Below, in pieces: positions 60,727 to 64,000 of a stretch of DNA of 64,000 bases. The stretch lies in contig CBIHNF010000001.1 of NCBI GenBank assembly GCA_966211335.1, forward strand, positions 744,001 to 808,000, read 5' to 3'. A program made the translations under genes and the position numbers. The stretch is from JAPWJZ01 sp966211335. Its GTDB lineage: Bacteria; Pseudomonadota; Alphaproteobacteria; Micavibrionales; UBA2020. The notes beneath the pieces are model-generated. The model saw nothing but the letters and a program-made list of their open reading frames with translations. It made no database searches and was not told the DNA's origin. The stretch's first letter is position 1, and each line of letters opens with the position of its first letter.

Positions 60727-63036
60727 ATGCTGTCTAGACAACTCGAACAAACGCTGCACCGGGCGCTGGCCTATGCCAACACGCGCCATCATGAATTTGC
60801 AACGCTGGAGCATTTGCTGCTCGCGCTGACCGAAGACCAGGACGCGATTGCCGTCATGCGCGCCTGCGGTGTCGACCTTGACCTGCTGCGTCAGGAGCTG
60901 AACCATTACATTGATGCCGAGCTGCAGAACCTTGTGCATCCGGCATCGGAAGAAGCAAAGCCGACCTCCAGCTTCCAGCGTGTGCTGCAGCGCGCGGCCA
61001 TCCACGTGCAATCTTCCGGCCGCGAAGAAGTGACGGGCGCCAACGTGCTGGTCGCCCTGTTCTCGGAACGTGAAAGCAACGCCGTCTTCTTCCTGCAGGA
61101 ACAGGAAATGACGCGCTTTGATGCCGTCAACTACATCTCCCACGGCATCGCCAAAGTGCCGGGCTCCGCCGAGCAGCGCACCGTGCACGGTGCCGATGAG
61201 GAAATGCAGGAAGAAAACCTGATTAAAAAAGGCCGCGAGGCGCTGGACGCGTATTGCGTCAACCTCAACAACAAGGCCATCAAAGGCAAGATCGACCCGC
61301 TGATCGGGCGCGAGGCGGAAGTGGACCGCACCATTCAGGTGCTCTGCCGCCGCTCCAAAAACAACCCGCTTTATGTCGGCGATCCCGGCGTTGGCAAGAC
61401 CGCGATTGCGGAAGGCCTTGCCCGCCGCATCACCGAAGGCGATGTGCCGGATGTGCTGAAAAACGCCGTGATTTACGCGCTGGACATGGGCTCGCTGCTC
61501 GCCGGTACGCGCTACCGCGGCGATTTCGAAGAGCGCATCAAGGCCGTGATTACCGAACTGCAGGCGATTGAAGGCTCGATCCTGTTTATCGATGAAATCC
61601 ACACCGTGATCGGTGCCGGCGCCACCTCCGGCGGCGCGATGGATGCCTCGAACCTGCTGAAGCCCTCGCTGTCCTCCGGCACGCTGCGCTGCATCGGCTC
61701 CACGACCTATAAAGAATACCGCAACCACTTTGAAAAAGACCGCGCGCTTGTGCGCCGCTTCCAGAAGATTGACGTCAATGAACCCTCGCTGGAAGATGCC
61801 ATTCGTATTCTGAAGGGCTTGAAGCCTTACTACGAAGAACACCACAAAGTCACCTATACGGAAGAAGCCCTGCGTCAGGCGGTGGAACTGTCGGCCCGCT
61901 ACATCGGCGACCGCAAACTGCCCGACAAGGCGATTGACGTGATTGACGAAGCGGGCGCGGCGCAGATGCTGCTGCCGGAAGACAAGCGCAAGAAAACGAT
62001 TGGCCTGAAGGAGATTGAGGCAACGGTTGCAAAAATCGCGCGCATCCCGCCAAAAACCATTACCAAGGACGACAAGGAGGCTCTATCGAACCTCGAGCGC
62101 GATTTGAAGACCCTTGTCTTCGGGCAGGATGCCGCGATCGAGGCGCTGACCTCCGCCATCAAGCTCTCCCGCGCCGGATTGCGCGAGCCGGAAAAGCCGA
62201 TTGGCTCCTACCTCTTCTCCGGCCCCACCGGCGTCGGCAAGACGGAAGTCGCAAGGCAGCTGGCGAAAACGCTGGGGCTGGAACTTACGCGCTTCGACAT
62301 GTCGGAATATATGGAACGCCATTCGGTGTCGCGCCTCATCGGTGCCCCGCCGGGCTATGTCGGCTTTGATCAGGGCGGTTTGTTGACCGATAAAATCGAC
62401 CAGCATCCGCACTCCATCGTGCTGCTCGATGAAATCGAGAAGGCGCACCCCGACCTCTTCAACATTTTGCTGCAGGTGATGGACTACGGCAAGCTGACCG
62501 ACAATAACGGCAAGGCTGTCGACTGCCGCAACATCATCCTCATCATGACGACCAACGCCGGCGCGTCGGAGCTTGCCAAAGCCACCATGGGCTTCGAGCG
62601 CACGCACCGCGAGGGTGATGATGAAGAGGCGATCAGCCGCACCTTCACGCCCGAATTCCGCAACCGCCTTGATGCGATTGTGTCCTTCAAAGGCCTCAAC
62701 CCGCAAACCATCGGCCGCGTTGTCGACAAGTTCATCATGCAGCTGGAAGCACAACTCGGCGACCGCGGCGTGACGATCGAGCTGACGGATGAAGCGCGCC
62801 AGTGGATCGGCCGCAAGGGCTACGACCCTGCGATGGGCGCAAGGCCGCTCGCCCGCGTTATTCAGGAATACGTCAAGAAACCGCTGGCCGATGAACTGCT
62901 GTTCGGCCGCCTTGTCAAGGGTGGCGCGGTGAAGATCGGCGTGTTGGCGGATAAGCTAAATTTTGAATATCCGGCCGCAAAAACGCCGAACCCGAAATCG
63001 CCGGAGCCGGAACTCGAGCATGAGCACGTGAAATAA
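60727..63036 (+). CDS. clpA: ATP-dependent Clp protease ATPase ClpA
   Basis: 769 residues. ClpA unfolds substrates and feeds them to ClpP. The N-domain (about 1-145) is the ClpS docking module. Nucleotide domain 1 has Walker A GDPGVGKT (218-225) and SILFIDEIHTVIGAG; domain 2 has GPTGVGKT (499-506) and IVLLDEIEKAHPDLF. MLSRQLEQTLHRALAYANTR and GFDQGGLLTD are typical of ClpA, not ClpB. Its stop overlaps the start of the next gene by one base (TAATG), so translation is coupled to the receiver-deaminase fusion. Confidence 0.97.
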   Translation: MLSRQLEQTLHRALAYANTRHHEFATLEHLLLALTEDQDAIAVMRACGVDLDLLRQELNHYIDAELQNLVHPASEEAKPTSSFQRVLQRAAIHVQSSGREEVTGANVLVALFSERESNAVFFLQEQEMTRFDAVNYISHGIAKVPGSAEQRTVHGADEEMQEENLIKKGREALDAYCVNLNNKAIKGKIDPLIGREAEVDRTIQVLCRRSKNNPLYVGDPGVGKTAIAEGLARRITEGDVPDVLKNAVIYALDMGSLLAGTRYRGDFEERIKAVITELQAIEGSILFIDEIHTVIGAGATSGGAMDASNLLKPSLSSGTLRCIGSTTYKEYRNHFEKDRALVRRFQKIDVNEPSLEDAIRILKGLKPYYEEHHKVTYTEEALRQAVELSARYIGDRKLPDKAIDVIDEAGAAQMLLPEDKRKKTIGLKEIEATVAKIARIPPKTITKDDKEALSNLERDLKTLVFGQDAAIEALTSAIKLSRAGLREPEKPIGSYLFSGPTGVGKTEVARQLAKTLGLELTRFDMSEYMERHSVSRLIGAPPGYVGFDQGGLLTDKIDQHPHSIVLLDEIEKAHPDLFNILLQVMDYGKLTDNNGKAVDCRNIILIMTTNAGASELAKATMGFERTHREGDDEEAISRTFTPEFRNRLDAIVSFKGLNPQTIGRVVDKFIMQLEAQLGDRGVTIELTDEARQWIGRKGYDPAMGARPLARVIQEYVKKPLADELLFGRLVKGGAVKIGVLADKLNFEYPAAKTPNPKSPEPELEHEHVK

Positions 63037-63947
63037 TGTCCGAAGTCCTTTCCGACCCCAAGGCGAAGGTCCTCCTCGTCGAGCCGAACATGATCACGCG
63101 CAAACTGCTGTGCGGGATTCTGGGCAAAAACAACTATCAGGTCTATGAGGCGACGAATGGCGATGAGGCCGTCGCGCATCTCTCGCGCTTTCCCGATGTC
63201 GTTATTCTTGATGTCGAAAATGAAAGCGTCGACCATTTGGGCCTCGTGCGGAAATTGCAGAAAGATCACGCCAAGGTGCCGCTGATTGCGATGCTGGACG
63301 CGCTGGATGACCGCGCGGTGGCTCAGAGCAATCTTGGCGTCAGCCGCTTGTCCTTTATCGACAAGCCGGTGAAGCCCGATGCGCTGATTGCCAGCCTCGA
63401 GACCTGCCTGCTGGAAGACAGCGAGGCGAAGGCCTTGAGCGCCGTGCCCGTTACGCAGGCCGCGATGGAAATCGACCAGCAGCGCAAAGCCTTTATGCGC
63501 CGCGCGATTGATTTGTCGCAGGTCAAGATGGAAGAAAATTGTGGCGGGCCCTTTGGTGCTGTCATCGTCAAGGGCGGCAAAGTCATCGGCGAGGGGTGGA
63601 ACTGCGTCACCTCCACCAATGACCCGACCGCCCATGCCGAAATGGTTGCCATCCGTAACGCTGCTGCGGCGGTGAAGGACTTCAATCTTGCCGGTTGCGA
63701 AATTTATACCAGCTGCGAGCCCTGCCCGATGTGCCTCTCCGCCATCTACTGGGCGCGCATCGACAAGATTTTCTATGCCAATATGCGCGAAGACGCGGAA
63801 CGCATCGGCTTTGATGACGCTTTTTTATACGCCGAAGTCGCATTGCCCGAAAACAAGCGCAGCCTGCCCAGTTACCGCATGCTGCGGGAGGAAGCGAAAA
63901 TCGTTTTTGAAAACTGGACCAAGAAACAAGACCGTACGCAATATTAA
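63036..63947 (+). CDS. Receiver domain fused to guanine deaminase
   Basis: 303 residues in two parts. About 8-128 are a receiver domain: VLLVEPN, phospho-acceptor Asp59 (VVILDVE) and Lys110 (FIDKPVKP); the second pocket acid is Pro17 and the switch Thr is Leu87. About 148-303 are a cytidine-deaminase-fold guanine deaminase resembling B. subtilis GuaD: GGPFGAVIVKGGKVIGEGWN, zinc ligand His200 and catalytic Glu202 (DPTAHAEM), Cys230 and Cys233 (CEPCPMC), then GFDDAFLYAEV. Guanine deaminase makes xanthine from guanine. I do not recall this fusion from described proteins. It is coupled to clpA. Confidence 0.9.
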   Translation: MSEVLSDPKAKVLLVEPNMITRKLLCGILGKNNYQVYEATNGDEAVAHLSRFPDVVILDVENESVDHLGLVRKLQKDHAKVPLIAMLDALDDRAVAQSNLGVSRLSFIDKPVKPDALIASLETCLLEDSEAKALSAVPVTQAAMEIDQQRKAFMRRAIDLSQVKMEENCGGPFGAVIVKGGKVIGEGWNCVTSTNDPTAHAEMVAIRNAAAAVKDFNLAGCEIYTSCEPCPMCLSAIYWARIDKIFYANMREDAERIGFDDAFLYAEVALPENKRSLPSYRMLREEAKIVFENWTKKQDRTQY

Positions 63948-63977
63948 CCCCGCCGTTTATTTTTCAGGGATAGCATC

Positions 63978-64000
63978 ATGACCAAATGGGAAATCCTCGG
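63978..64000 (+). CDS. Gene truncated by the window edge
   Basis: Only seven residues (MTKWEIL) are visible. The ATG lies 31 bases after the fusion gene's stop, with CAGGGA about 9 bases upstream. It probably continues the clpS-clpA run. Confidence 0.5.

Noticed and set aside
1..64000. CRISPR arrays, insertion sequences, prophage or integrase with attachment sites
   Set aside because: No direct-repeat arrays, transposase or integrase genes were seen; the two tRNA genes have no integrase next to them.

Overview
The window reads as a chromosomal segment of an alphaproteobacterium. GC is roughly 55-60 % by eye, coding is dense, and third codon positions are mostly C or G. Clade markers are a CpdR-like receiver, a BTLCP-type (LapG-like) cysteine peptidase, clpS directly before clpA, lolA close to ftsK, and a class Ia nrdA/nrdB pair. 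The partial type IVB (Dot/Icm-like) coupling module and the many short ankyrin-type proteins would fit a predatory or host-associated lineage such as the Micavibrionales. That order-level placement is inference.

Layout. 1-9 kb, minus strand: a flavin reductase cut by the left edge, a large low-complexity protein with an LPD7-like core, lolA, a secreted protein, ftsK, and a tight ohr-kdsB-pheA run. 9-20 kb: kup with a partner gene, an ankyrin-type protein, tRNA-Val, a CpdR-like pseudo-receiver, and envelope genes (rhodanese-like, DsbA-like, M48 protease with TPRs, a lipoprotein). 20-27 kb: an orphan FlgC-like protein, an unknown helical protein with a strong terminator, DUF3095, an AT-rich gene and a 547-residue protein with a leucine-rich tail. 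27.9-32.7 kb: four plus-strand genes, dotM/icmP, an unknown membrane protein, dotL/icmO and a second unknown membrane protein. 32.7-41 kb: ankyrin-type proteins, phoH behind a previously unlisted small ORF, sodC with an apparent ATT start, a PIN-like protein and several small unknowns. 41-45 kb: nrdA, a 57-residue protein, a WYL-like protein and nrdB, all on the minus strand. 47-53.7 kb: pyruvate kinase, a DUF4153 membrane protein, a PLP-enzyme/HELAH-protein pair, and a single-chain c-di-GMP-sensor/LapG-like peptidase. 53.9-64 kb: hldE, an N-formylglutamate amidohydrolase-like gene, acyP, two D,D-carboxypeptidases, clpS, clpA, and a receiver-guanine deaminase fusion that overlaps clpA by one base.

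Most interesting: (1) the receiver-guanine deaminase fusion behind clpSA; (2) the CpdR-like receiver that has lost all four phosphotransfer residues; (3) the DotL tail with four [ST]-W-x-[DE]-V-I repeats, plus two unknown membrane proteins in the same gene run; (4) the MshEN-membrane segment-LapG-like fusion; (5) two small regulator-like genes between nrdA and nrdB. No insertion sequence, CRISPR array or prophage is evident. All assignments come from reading the sequence; no database search was run.
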